Shown piece after piece: positions 9,001-16,527 of a stretch of DNA of 64,000 nt. Within the stretch, counting starts at the first letter, position 1. Each line of letters starts with the position of its first letter. The translations under genes and the position numbers were made by a program. The notes beneath the pieces were generated by a model. That model saw only the letters and a program-made list of their open reading frames with translations, did no database searches and was not told the origin of the DNA. The stretch comes from G963701675 sp963701675 (GTDB taxonomy: Bacteria > Planctomycetota > Planctomycetia > Gemmatales > Gemmataceae): NCBI GenBank assembly GCA_963701675.1, contig OY969623.1:6510001-6574000 (forward strand). The letters run 5' to 3'.

Positions 9001-9491
9001 ACCTTGCCGGCGTTCGCGTCGTCGCTCACGGCAAGATCGGGCTGGGTGTCGTTGTTCAAATCGGCAATGGCGACGCCCGAGGGCGCCTCGCCGGCTGCGT
9101 AGCTGACCGCGGGTTTGAAGGTGCCATCTCCGCGGCCGATAAGCACACTAATCGTGCCGTTCGGGAAATTGGAGTTGGCGGCGATAAGATCCAGAATACC
9201 GTCACCGCTTACATCGCCCGCCGCAATGGCGCGCGTGTAGAGCCCGGCGTCATAATGGGCGCTGGATTGAAACGAGCCGTCCCCCGCGCCGATCAGAACG
9301 CTCACGCCGCCGGAACCGCCGTAGTTCGCGGCGGCAACGTCTGCGGCGCCGTCGCTGTTGAAGTCCCCTGTCGCCAGCGCCCGCGGCTGGCTGCCCGCGG
9401 CAAACGACGTGGCGCCGAAGAAGCTCGGCGTGACACGGCGTTCCAGCGCTTCCAGGTGCAAACGCGGTTTCCAATTGAATCGTCGAGTCAT
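6069..9491 (-). CDS. FG-GAP propeller protein, 21 repeats, FRR box at repeat 19
   Basis: A 1140-residue intact member of the FRR-19 class. The N-terminus MTRRFNWKPRLHLEALERR is not hydrophobic, so no ordinary Sec signal is seen. Twenty-one calcium loops run from GDFNSDGAAD (near residue 42) to HDFNGDGFPD (near 1030), enough for three seven-bladed propellers. The box RGTGTGFFRRVLSFAAG precedes loop 19. The tail reads NGADWAPLPIGDGPRP and RRIARIA, but ends FFDEAPSVSADASLEA instead of the usual FSTEL ending. The first three repeats are nearly colinear with the gene at 19974-23389 (shared GGSGGVSVLIGAG, FPNGTISVLIGRGDG), pointing to duplication. The ATG carries the conserved GGAGGTG leader. Confidence 0.93.
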   Translation of the reverse strand: MTRRFNWKPRLHLEALERRVTPSFFGATSFAAGSQPRALATGDFNSDGAADVAAANYGGSGGVSVLIGAGDGSFQSSAHYDAGLYTRAIAAGDVSGDGILDLIAANSNFPNGTISVLIGRGDGTFKPAVSYAAGEAPSGVAIADLNNDTQPDLAVSDDANAGKVRVYLGNGNGSFSTPIDFTVDPFPYAVAAKDVNADGDIDLVTANPFPAHVSVLMGNGDGTFATPVSYSAGGAAIALSTGDFDNDGDLDLATANYNPSGTVGILLGNGNGSFALPLTSPAGAKPVSIASADFNSDGDLDVVVTNPNTIKLLVLLGNGDGTLQPPVTYVSGASMRAVAVTDLNGDSNVDLVAADDSGNSVNVLLGSPSGTFQAAVLLNVDGAEIMLADYTADGEIDIGLNSGSVIQVAPGLGGGQFGAPASYFVGNNTVAAVTSDFNADGLPDIDVVYNGSTNFDDTGTALLGAAGGGFVFATNYGSPTSSKNVAVLADYDADGETDAAIIGGGKVRVYLGNGDGLFADPTDYAVNGPFDLERGDFNGDGFTDLAVATNWLATGFLAILMNRGDGTFFPVVYYGSTTANLHGVAVADFDHDGDDDVVTCGQNTSSIDVFLSNGDGTFQLPVTYGYVPNSQPYDVVVADFNNDGNIDISTANGGFETTSIYLGAGDGTFPTKLDYPVGPDPIRMLTADFNTDGNADLAFMENTNTGGVRVLLGNGDATFQPLVFYSAPNSWGGHAADFNGDGRVDMAISSSAGVISVFLGKGDGTFEPRIKYFTGGGQQDVKSADFNNDGRLDLFAPDDARFFVAFGRPNATFAAPVNHAAGTDPNSVASGDFNNDGFADLVITNNAVNGSVTVLISKGNGVFNPPLTFVVGANPSDVTIADFNGDGRLDLAVSNEGSNSVSVWRGTGTGFFRRVLSFAAGSSPRSIEKGDLNGDGKLDLVVANYTGQATVLIGNGNGTFQAPVGYSAGEAPKTVVLADFNQDGKLDVAVSNEATGGRLTVLIGNGDGSLQAPLSYVVGRNARALLVHDFNGDGFPDLLTDTDDGLCILYNGADWAPLPIGDGPRPSMLPIVGDTVLDPTPVATAPTIRDRAVAVAVDEATIPPRPKLSPRRIARIAPSKAQGLFFDEAPSVSADASLEA

Positions 9492-9498
9492 TGGATCA

Positions 9499-9505
9499 CA
9501 CCTCC
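9499..9505 (-). promoter_or_regulatory. Conserved propeller-gene ribosome leader
   Basis: GGAGGTG followed by TGATCCA and the ATG. Closely related leaders precede the starts at 16527, 23389, 26823 and 59633. Confidence 0.55.
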
Positions 9506-9530
9506 GGGGGAAGGAGAAAAAGTTCGTTAA

Positions 9531-11450
9531 TTAGCCAAGATTCATCGAAAACGAATCGAACGCCGGGTCCGTTGCGTTGTGTTGCGCGACACGGGCGATG
9601 GCGCGTGATAAGTACCGCAGCAGAGGCGCTGTCCTTATTGCGGCTCCATGCGCCGGGATCAGCGCAGGTTTATCAACGGCTTGCCGTCGGCGCGCTTGCG
9701 TCGGCAACATTTCTGCAGTCTCGCCGACGCCCGCCAGCGCCAACCTGCCTGCGATAGGCGGCCCATCCTCGATCGGCAGAGGCGGCCAGTCGGCGGCGTT
9801 GATCATGATGGCGATGCTGTTGTTGTTTGCGGCGGCTAGATCGACAAAGCTGTCGCCATTGAAATCGCCGACCACCAGGCTGCGACCGCTTCCGAGGACG
9901 GCATAGGCCTGGGCTGCTTGAAACGTGCCGTCCACCGCTCCCAACATTACGGATACCACGCCTGGCCCGATAAAAGCCAAGTCTGGAACTCCGTCGGCAT
10001 TGAAATCGGCGCTCACCAGGTTTTGGCAGTTCGGGGCGCGGGTATCGTACGTGACCGGCGCCTCGAACGATCCATTGCCCAGTCCTATCAACACGTTGAC
10101 CACGTCGCTGGATGCACTCACGACGGCAAGGTCCGGTTTGCCGTCCCCGTTCCAGTCACCGACCACGACGTCCATCGGCTTGAAAACTCCGACGGTGTTT
10201 ATGGCGGTCTGAAAAGTTCCGTCACCGTTTCCTAAGAGGATGCTTACCGAATCGCTGAACTCATTGGCCGCCGCGATATCAAGAAAACCGTCGCCGTTGA
10301 AATCAGCTAACGCCACGTCTCGCGGTCTGACCTGAACGGAAAACTTCACGATGTCTGAATAATTTCCGTTACTACCCTTGCTAAAGACCACGATTACGTT
10401 GCCGTTGGTGACGTAGTCCGTGGTTACCAGGTCGAGAAATCCATCCCCGTTGAGATCGCCGGCGTCAAGCCCGTATCCATGGCCGACTTCATGGTGAATG
10501 GGTGCGGGGAAGGTCGCGTCGTCATTGTTGACGAGCACGTAGAGCTTGTCGCCGCTTATCCCGGCGATGTCACGGAAACCGTCATTGTCGAAGTCGGCGA
10601 CGGCCACGTAATACGGATTGGGACCGGCCAGGTACGAGACCGCGGACTCAAAACTGGCGTCGCCGTTGCCACGGAACAACGAAAAGGTCGAACCGTAGCC
10701 TCCACCCGTAGCCGCATTGGCGGCGACGACATCCATATCGCCGTCGCCGTCCATGTCGTCTATCGCCAGCCGGGACGGACCGGGGTCTAGAGACAGATTG
10801 GCGCCGTTGGAGAAAGTGCCATCACCATTTCCAAGGGAAATGCGGACTTCGTGCACCGAGGCGACAACATCCAGATGGCCATCACCATTGACATCGGCAA
10901 GGTCCACGTCGTCCGCACCAGGAGCGAGATAGAGGCTAGTGGGAGCTGTGAAACTGCCGTTTCCGATTCCAAGAAGTAGATGCACACCATAGTTCGGAAA
11001 CTTCGAGGCGGCGATAACGAGGTCGACGTTGCCGTCCCCGTTCACATCCCCAGCGGACAGGCTAGCTGGGCCGAACGTGTTGTAAAAATCGGGAGGTTCG
11101 AATGCACCGCCGCCGATCCCGATGAGAATGGTCAAGTTGCCGAACTCCTTGACTGTCGCGAGGTCCGCAACACTATCGCCGTTGAAATCGGCCGCAATGA
11201 TGCCGGCCGCGCCGATCCCGGCTCCGAAATCTGCGGCGGCGAACGTGGGCGGCTTGAAGCTGCCATCGCCATTGCCCAATAGTATTCCGACCTCTGCCTT
11301 GTCGAGACTGACGACAGCCAAATCGAGATGACCGTCACCATCCACGTCGGAAACGGCAACGCCGGCTGGTTCTGAACCTGCCGTCACACTCGTTGCCGGA
11401 CCGAAGGTCCCCGTCACCGATCCCAAGGAGCACGGCAACCGTGCCTGCAT
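9531..11450 (-). CDS. FG-GAP propeller protein, C-terminal part of a frameshifted gene (repeats 11-21)
   Basis: The downstream portion of one gene whose first part is 11335-12954. Coding continuity resumes near 11412, where GTFGPATSVTAGSEPAG continues the interrupted repeat; the first dozen residues of this open frame are out-of-frame sequence. It holds 11 calcium loops, from SDVDGDGHLD to GDFNGDSFVD. The tail has NAADWPPLPIEDGP, then SRAIARVAQ and FDSFSMNLG. Joined with the ten loops upstream, the total is 21. On its own this frame has no plausible ribosome site at its start, so it is unlikely to be translated separately. Confidence 0.8.
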   Translation of the reverse strand: MQARLPCSLGSVTGTFGPATSVTAGSEPAGVAVSDVDGDGHLDLAVVSLDKAEVGILLGNGDGSFKPPTFAAADFGAGIGAAGIIAADFNGDSVADLATVKEFGNLTILIGIGGGAFEPPDFYNTFGPASLSAGDVNGDGNVDLVIAASKFPNYGVHLLLGIGNGSFTAPTSLYLAPGADDVDLADVNGDGHLDVVASVHEVRISLGNGDGTFSNGANLSLDPGPSRLAIDDMDGDGDMDVVAANAATGGGYGSTFSLFRGNGDASFESAVSYLAGPNPYYVAVADFDNDGFRDIAGISGDKLYVLVNNDDATFPAPIHHEVGHGYGLDAGDLNGDGFLDLVTTDYVTNGNVIVVFSKGSNGNYSDIVKFSVQVRPRDVALADFNGDGFLDIAAANEFSDSVSILLGNGDGTFQTAINTVGVFKPMDVVVGDWNGDGKPDLAVVSASSDVVNVLIGLGNGSFEAPVTYDTRAPNCQNLVSADFNADGVPDLAFIGPGVVSVMLGAVDGTFQAAQAYAVLGSGRSLVVGDFNGDSFVDLAAANNNSIAIMINAADWPPLPIEDGPPIAGRLALAGVGETAEMLPTQARRRQAVDKPALIPAHGAAIRTAPLLRYLSRAIARVAQHNATDPAFDSFSMNLG

Positions 11451-12954
11451 CGACGGCGTTCGGCACGACTAGGTCGAGCACGCCGTCTTCATTGAAATCA
11501 CCGACGGCGACATCTGACGGAAGAGCTCCAACGTCTTGGGGCGGAACCGACGGTAGCCCTGATGCCGTGCCCGGGTAGATCTCAATGGACGAGTAACTGG
11601 AACTGACAGTTTCATTTCGAATGGCAAGGTCGACGAAACCGTCGGTGCCGAGGTCTTGAATGATCATCTCGCGCGGTAGAGAGCCGGTGAAAAGGCTTGG
11701 CCCTGGCGTAAATGTGCCGACGCCGGTGCCGTGCAACGTATGAATCTGGCCCTCGTCGAGACCTCCCGACGCAAGGGCAAGGTCAAGTTTGGCATCACCG
11801 TTCAAGTCGGCAGTCGCGACATCGCTCGTGGCGCCTGGAATCGAATAAAGCGTCGTAAGGGCGTGAAACGCTCCGCCGCCAGCGCCGAGGATCACCGAAA
11901 CGGAACTTCCGGTGGGATTTGCCGTTGTCAAGTCGGTGAGTGAGTCGTCGTTGAAATCTCCCGCGGCAATCGACGCCGGCGAATCGCCGACGATGTAGGT
12001 CACCCGTCGCCGCAATGAACCCAGTTGATTGCGCATTACCGTCATCGTGCTGACGCCGCCATTGCCGACGGCGAGATCCAAATCGGAGTCGCCGTCGACA
12101 TCAACGGCCACGATGGACCTCGGTGACGGGCCGGACGGAAATGCCTTCGGCGCTTTGAAGGTGCCGTCGCCGTTGCCGGCGATGACACTGATCGTGGTGT
12201 CGGAGCCTTTCGTGGCAAGATCGACGTGTCCGTCACCGTTCAGGTCTGCCGCGGCAACCGCTGTTGAGCCGGTCAAGATCAGCGGCGATTTGAATGTTCC
12301 ATTCCCATTACCCAACAGCATGCATACTCCACTACCGGCCACGGCAACGTCCAGATTGGAATCCTCATTGAAATCGCTGAAGACGATCGAACGGGAGCTC
12401 GCGAAGATGCTGTAACCGACAGTGAATTGGAAAGTCCCGTCACCCTGATTGACGAGTATCGCCAAGCCGCCTTGGAGGTTTGTTACGGCTAAATCAGGGT
12501 AGCCATCTCCAGTGAAGTCGCCGGCGCCGATGCTGATCGCCCTAAAGCCCGCTCCGTAATGCGCGGGCTGCTTGAATGTCCCGTTTCCATTTCCCAGTAT
12601 GACACTGGCCGTGTCGCTGCTGAAATCGGCGGTCATCAAATCCAAGTTGCCGTCGAGATTCACGTCCGCCGCCGCAATGCCGCCGGAGTCGCCCGTGATA
12701 TTCTTCAACGATGATTGAAATGTGCCGGCTGCGTGCCCCAGTAATACGTCGATTCCGCCCGGACCTGCCGTGGCAATGTCCGGGTCTTCATCGCCATTGA
12801 ACAAGCCGACAACCACCGCGTTTGGCGTCAAGCCGGCGGGGAAAATCATTGCTGCCCCGAAACTCAACAGATCGCGGCGCTCAAGCCATTCGAGCCGTAA
12901 GGGCCGAAATCGCCCGCTAAGGCGACTAGATTGTGATAAGAACTTGCGAGTCAT
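11335..12954 (-). CDS. FG-GAP propeller protein, N-terminal part of a frameshifted gene (repeats 1-10)
   Basis: The first 539 residues of a propeller gene broken at a CCCC run (11409-11412). Dropping one C lets LLGIGDG continue as TFGPATSVTAG in the downstream frame; as it stands the protein ends in an unrelated basic tail (RSGNECDGRFRTSRRC). The start is the ATG at 12954 (MTRKFLSQSSRLSG) with GGAGGAG upstream. LEWLERRDLLSF is a variant of the family motif. Ten calcium loops are present; the FRR-type box RNQLGSLRRRVTYIVG precedes loop 7, placing it in the class of the genes at 16524, 26820 and 59666. Confidence 0.85.
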   Translation of the reverse strand: MTRKFLSQSSRLSGRFRPLRLEWLERRDLLSFGAAMIFPAGLTPNAVVVGLFNGDEDPDIATAGPGGIDVLLGHAAGTFQSSLKNITGDSGGIAAADVNLDGNLDLMTADFSSDTASVILGNGNGTFKQPAHYGAGFRAISIGAGDFTGDGYPDLAVTNLQGGLAILVNQGDGTFQFTVGYSIFASSRSIVFSDFNEDSNLDVAVAGSGVCMLLGNGNGTFKSPLILTGSTAVAAADLNGDGHVDLATKGSDTTISVIAGNGDGTFKAPKAFPSGPSPRSIVAVDVDGDSDLDLAVGNGGVSTMTVMRNQLGSLRRRVTYIVGDSPASIAAGDFNDDSLTDLTTANPTGSSVSVILGAGGGAFHALTTLYSIPGATSDVATADLNGDAKLDLALASGGLDEGQIHTLHGTGVGTFTPGPSLFTGSLPREMIIQDLGTDGFVDLAIRNETVSSSYSSIEIYPGTASGLPSVPPQDVGALPSDVAVGDFNEDGVLDLVVPNAVDAGTVAVLLGIGDGDLRSGNECDGRFRTSRRCRFRRGW

Positions 12955-12992
12955 TAGCGCTTCTCCTCCAAGAAAAAGATCCAAGTTAGTGG

Positions 12993-15900
12993 CTATGTCA
13001 GATCCGTCGAACACAAGTCAACTATCGAATGAGTCGGTTCAGCCAATGTGGCTCGGGCGATGTGGCGCGAGGAGTACTTCGGCCGAGGTGACATTGCGGT
13101 GTCGCTCTCGTTCACGTGTGTTACGCCGTCGCCGACGGCTGTCTGCCCTTTTGTGCGAGGCGAACGGAAACTCGGCGTTACGTTCGGCGCGTCGAGCCGC
13201 ACAACCGATTCCGGCCCGCCGCCAATCGGCAGCGGCGGCCAGTCGGCGGCGTTGCGAAGGATCGCCAACAGCCCAAAGTTTCCGGGGCCGTCCGCTACGA
13301 CGGCCAGGTCGAGCCAACCGTCGCCGTCGAGGTCTGCGGCGACAATGCCGTAGCCCCTGTCGCTAATGACGTAGTCGATCGCAAAGGGAAAAGCCGCGCT
13401 GCCGTCGTTGAGGAGCACGGCTACTCGAGCCGACGCATCGGATACGGCCAAGTCGAGGAAGCCGTCGTTGTTGAAGTCGCCGCTGACGAGGGCACTTGGT
13501 TGCGGGCCTGCGCTATGAAGCTGAACGGGCATGAAGGTTCCGTCACCTCGGCCGATAAAAACGCCCACCGTTCCGTTCAGGTTGGCGGTTGCGAGGTCAG
13601 GGTTTCCGTCCCCGTCCAGGTCCGCTGCGGTTAAGTCCTGCGGTGAGCCACCCGTGGAGATTGTCATTCCGACGCTAAAAGTTCCGTCGCCGTTTCCTAA
13701 GTAAACCGTGGTTGAGTTGCCAAGGGTGTTAGCCACCGCGAAGTCGAGATCGCCGTCCAGATTAAAGTCGCCGACGGCGACGGCCAGAGGTTTGTTTCCG
13801 GTTGCATAGGTTGTCGGCTGGTTGAAGAAACCATCCCCTTGATTGAGCCAGACAACCGCGGTTTTATCGTCCGTGTTAACTGCTATCAGATCGGGAGCAC
13901 CGTCATTGTTTACATCGGCCGCTTGGATATCCGAGGTGCCTGTTCCAGAAATGAGGCCCAATGGAACATCAAAGCGGGCGTCTGCTAAGCCACGGACCAG
14001 GAGAACATCACCCCGGTCTGTATAGGTTGCGAGGTCGAGCATACCATCGCCATCAAAATCTCCCGCAGTCGTAAGGTAGATGTCTGTGCCCGGAGTATAA
14101 TGCTGGGCCGGGTGGAACGAACCGTTGCCCATCCCCAAGACCACGCACAAACCATATCCGTACGTCAAGACAAAATCGAGCTTCCCGTCGGCGTTGTAGT
14201 CGGCCAATGTAAGATCCCCGCCGGTGGTCCCGGTGGAAATGCCCACTCCAGATTGGAATGTGCCGTCACCGTTGCCTAAGAACAGTTCGGCGCCGGTTGG
14301 TAGGCTGGGATAGGGCCCGGCGAGCAAGTCGAGGTTGCCGTCACCATTGAAATCGCCGACCTCCAAATCGTCGATGTATGTTGAAGGTCCGAGACCGATA
14401 TACGGCTGGAACGTGCCGTCACCGTTGGCGAGCAGGATGCTGATGGTGCTGGCGCCATTGTGGTTACCGGTAGCCAGGTCCGGATTGCCGTCGTTATTGA
14501 AATCGCCGGCCGCGAGATAACGCGGATCGGGGCCGACCGTGAATTGTTGGGCAGCGGCAAATGTTCCATCGCCGTTACCGAGCAGAAGGCTGACATCGAC
14601 GCTGTAGGTATTCGCGCTAACCAGGTCTAGCTTGCCGTCGTTGTTGAAGTCGTGCGCGATGATACCTAACGGACCGTTGCTGACCTCGTACTGGACAAGC
14701 GGGAGAAAGCTGTCATCGCCGCGGCCCAAAGCGACTCCGACCACGTCGCGCTGGCCGACGATTATTGCGCCCACGGCGATGTCGAGCTTGCCGTCTGCGT
14801 TCAAGTCTCTCAATGTGAGGGAGCGGAAAAACGGTTTATACGGCCCTTGGATGACTGTAACGGGCGCTGTAAAGCCCGCATTCCCAGTACCAAAGAGAGC
14901 GATGACCTTTCCGTTGTATCCGCCGTCGTACAGCACCAGATCCAGGTCGCCGTCGGCATCCAAGTCGCCCGCAGGCATTTGGAATGTGTTGGCGCTGCCG
15001 GCAGAGAAGCTCGGTACTTGCTGGAACGCGCCGCCACCTGTCCCGGGGATTACCGTCACGCGGCTCAAAAAATTGTAGCTAGGGCCGGCATCCGTATTTC
15101 CTCCGGCGATGTCAAGTAGGCCGTCACCGTTGAAGTCGGCTGCCGTGACCGATCGGGTTTCGAAGCCGGACTTGTAAGTGGTTTCCGGGTCGATCGTGGC
15201 CCCCGCGCCACCAAATGCAACGCTCATTACGCCGTCACTTGAGTAAACCGCAGCGGCGTTGGCCGCCAAGATATCCGGATCGCCATCGGCGTTGAAATCG
15301 GCCATCGCAATGCCACTGGGGTCCTTGCCGATGCCAAACGATGGCGGCAGCGCAACAAAGGCCCCATTTCCCGTTCCCGGTATTAGGCGCACGGTTCCCG
15401 GCGCGCCATGCACGACGGCGAGATCGGCCGCGCTGTCCTGCGTAAAGTGGCCCACCAGAACCGTTCTCGCATCCGAATCCGTCCCTATGCCGGCGCTGAC
15501 AACGAAGTTTCCATTGCCCTGGTTCTTCAAGATGTTGAAGCTGGAAAAAATCTGTACGGCAACCAGATCCAGGTCGCTGTCGCCGTCGATGTCACCGGCT
15601 TCCACCGAGACGCTGGGCTTACCCATGTAGTAATACGACGGCTCTTGGAACGTCCCGTCGCCATTTCCCCGCTGCACGACTACCTTGTGCGCCGAGTAAT
15701 GATCGCCGTCGAAGACATCGACGACGGCAAAATCGAGCTTACCGTCCCCGCTGAAGTCGCCGACTGTAATATCGCCCGGAGATTCGAATCCTTGATAGTT
15801 GGCGCCGACTGCAAAAACACCGTCGCCGGCGCCAAGCAGTACTCGGACGCGCGGATTATCTGGTTGCGGGCAGTGAGACGGCCCACAATTCACTTCGTGC

Positions 15901-16025
15901 CCTGCCACGAGAAGATCGGCATACCCGTCATTGTTCACGTCGCCGTGCGCCACAGCGCGCGAAGGTTCCCGCAGCGTAAGACGTGTAGGGCCCGAAGCTG
16001 CCGTCGCCGTTGCCGAGAAGCACAC
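12993..16025 (-). CDS. FG-GAP propeller protein, C-terminal part of a frameshifted gene (repeats 4-21)
   Basis: The larger part of a gene whose beginning is 15928-16527. True coding resumes near 15960 at RAVAHGDVNNDGYAD; the preceding residues of this frame are not real. Eighteen calcium loops give a reconstructed total of 21. Unusual insertions occur in the repeats, such as NCGPSHCPQPDNPRV, one of the few cysteine-containing stretches in the family. The tail has NAADWPPLPIGGGPES, then SSRHIARATLAEPTHS, and ends LCSTDLT, a slight variant of the usual FSTEL. Confidence 0.82.
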   Translation of the reverse strand: MCFSATATAASGPTRLTLREPSRAVAHGDVNNDGYADLLVAGHEVNCGPSHCPQPDNPRVRVLLGAGDGVFAVGANYQGFESPGDITVGDFSGDGKLDFAVVDVFDGDHYSAHKVVVQRGNGDGTFQEPSYYYMGKPSVSVEAGDIDGDSDLDLVAVQIFSSFNILKNQGNGNFVVSAGIGTDSDARTVLVGHFTQDSAADLAVVHGAPGTVRLIPGTGNGAFVALPPSFGIGKDPSGIAMADFNADGDPDILAANAAAVYSSDGVMSVAFGGAGATIDPETTYKSGFETRSVTAADFNGDGLLDIAGGNTDAGPSYNFLSRVTVIPGTGGGAFQQVPSFSAGSANTFQMPAGDLDADGDLDLVLYDGGYNGKVIALFGTGNAGFTAPVTVIQGPYKPFFRSLTLRDLNADGKLDIAVGAIIVGQRDVVGVALGRGDDSFLPLVQYEVSNGPLGIIAHDFNNDGKLDLVSANTYSVDVSLLLGNGDGTFAAAQQFTVGPDPRYLAAGDFNNDGNPDLATGNHNGASTISILLANGDGTFQPYIGLGPSTYIDDLEVGDFNGDGNLDLLAGPYPSLPTGAELFLGNGDGTFQSGVGISTGTTGGDLTLADYNADGKLDFVLTYGYGLCVVLGMGNGSFHPAQHYTPGTDIYLTTAGDFDGDGMLDLATYTDRGDVLLVRGLADARFDVPLGLISGTGTSDIQAADVNNDGAPDLIAVNTDDKTAVVWLNQGDGFFNQPTTYATGNKPLAVAVGDFNLDGDLDFAVANTLGNSTTVYLGNGDGTFSVGMTISTGGSPQDLTAADLDGDGNPDLATANLNGTVGVFIGRGDGTFMPVQLHSAGPQPSALVSGDFNNDGFLDLAVSDASARVAVLLNDGSAAFPFAIDYVISDRGYGIVAADLDGDGWLDLAVVADGPGNFGLLAILRNAADWPPLPIGGGPESVVRLDAPNVTPSFRSPRTKGQTAVGDGVTHVNESDTAMSPRPKYSSRHIARATLAEPTHSIVDLCSTDLT

Positions 16026-16527
16026 TAACGGCGCCGTTCAGCACGGCGTTGGCGACGGCCAAGTCTGGTTTTCCGTCGTCGTTGACGTCGGTCGTGACGA
16101 CCGATGTCGGTTCAGGCCCGGCCGCGAAAGAAAATGGTCGGCGAAAGTTGCCCGTTCCGGATCCGCGCAGGATGCTGACCGTTCCTGCCACCGGATTCGT
16201 AACCGCGACATCGAGCCGCCCGTCGCCGTTGAAATCCGCCGCGGTGATCGAATTCGCCGACCCTCCCGCGGGGAAAATTCGTGACGGAAGGAACGTCCCG
16301 TCGTCGTTGAGCAGCACGGTTATCTTGCCCGGCACGGTTTGATTCACCACCACTACGTCGAGTTGTCCGTCGCTATTGAAATCTCCGCGCACCTGGCCCA
16401 CGGACGCCTGGCCGGTGGCGTATTCAGCAGTGGCAAGAAAACTCGGCACATCGCGCCGTTCCAACCATTCCAGGGATAATCGTCGCTTGGAGACCTTGTG
16501 TGCGAGCCGGGATTTTTGTCGAGTCAT
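15928..16527 (-). CDS. FG-GAP propeller protein, N-terminal part of a frameshifted gene (repeats 1-3)
   Basis: The first 199 codons of the gene continued at 12993-16025. The start MTRQKSRLAHKVSKRR has GGAGGTG upstream, and its ATG overlaps the TGA of the preceding gene by four bases. LEWLERRDVPSF is followed by three calcium loops; the FRR box RGSGTGNFRRPFSFAAG precedes loop 3, as in the genes at 696 and 46475. The frame breaks at the GC repeat 15955-15960: two more bases would let AAGTFARAVAHGD run through, matching the spacing in paralogues. The last eight residues (CGARRREQ) are out of frame. Confidence 0.83.
   Translation of the reverse strand: MTRQKSRLAHKVSKRRLSLEWLERRDVPSFLATAEYATGQASVGQVRGDFNSDGQLDVVVVNQTVPGKITVLLNDDGTFLPSRIFPAGGSANSITAADFNGDGRLDVAVTNPVAGTVSILRGSGTGNFRRPFSFAAGPEPTSVVTTDVNDDGKPDLAVANAVLNGAVSVLLGNGDGSFGPYTSYAAGTFARCGARRREQ

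Noticed and set aside
11400..11420. Programmed ribosomal frameshift at the CCCC run
   Set aside because: There is no stimulatory structure, the other breaks lie in unrelated contexts, and paralogues are unbroken at the same place. Indel error or decay is simpler.
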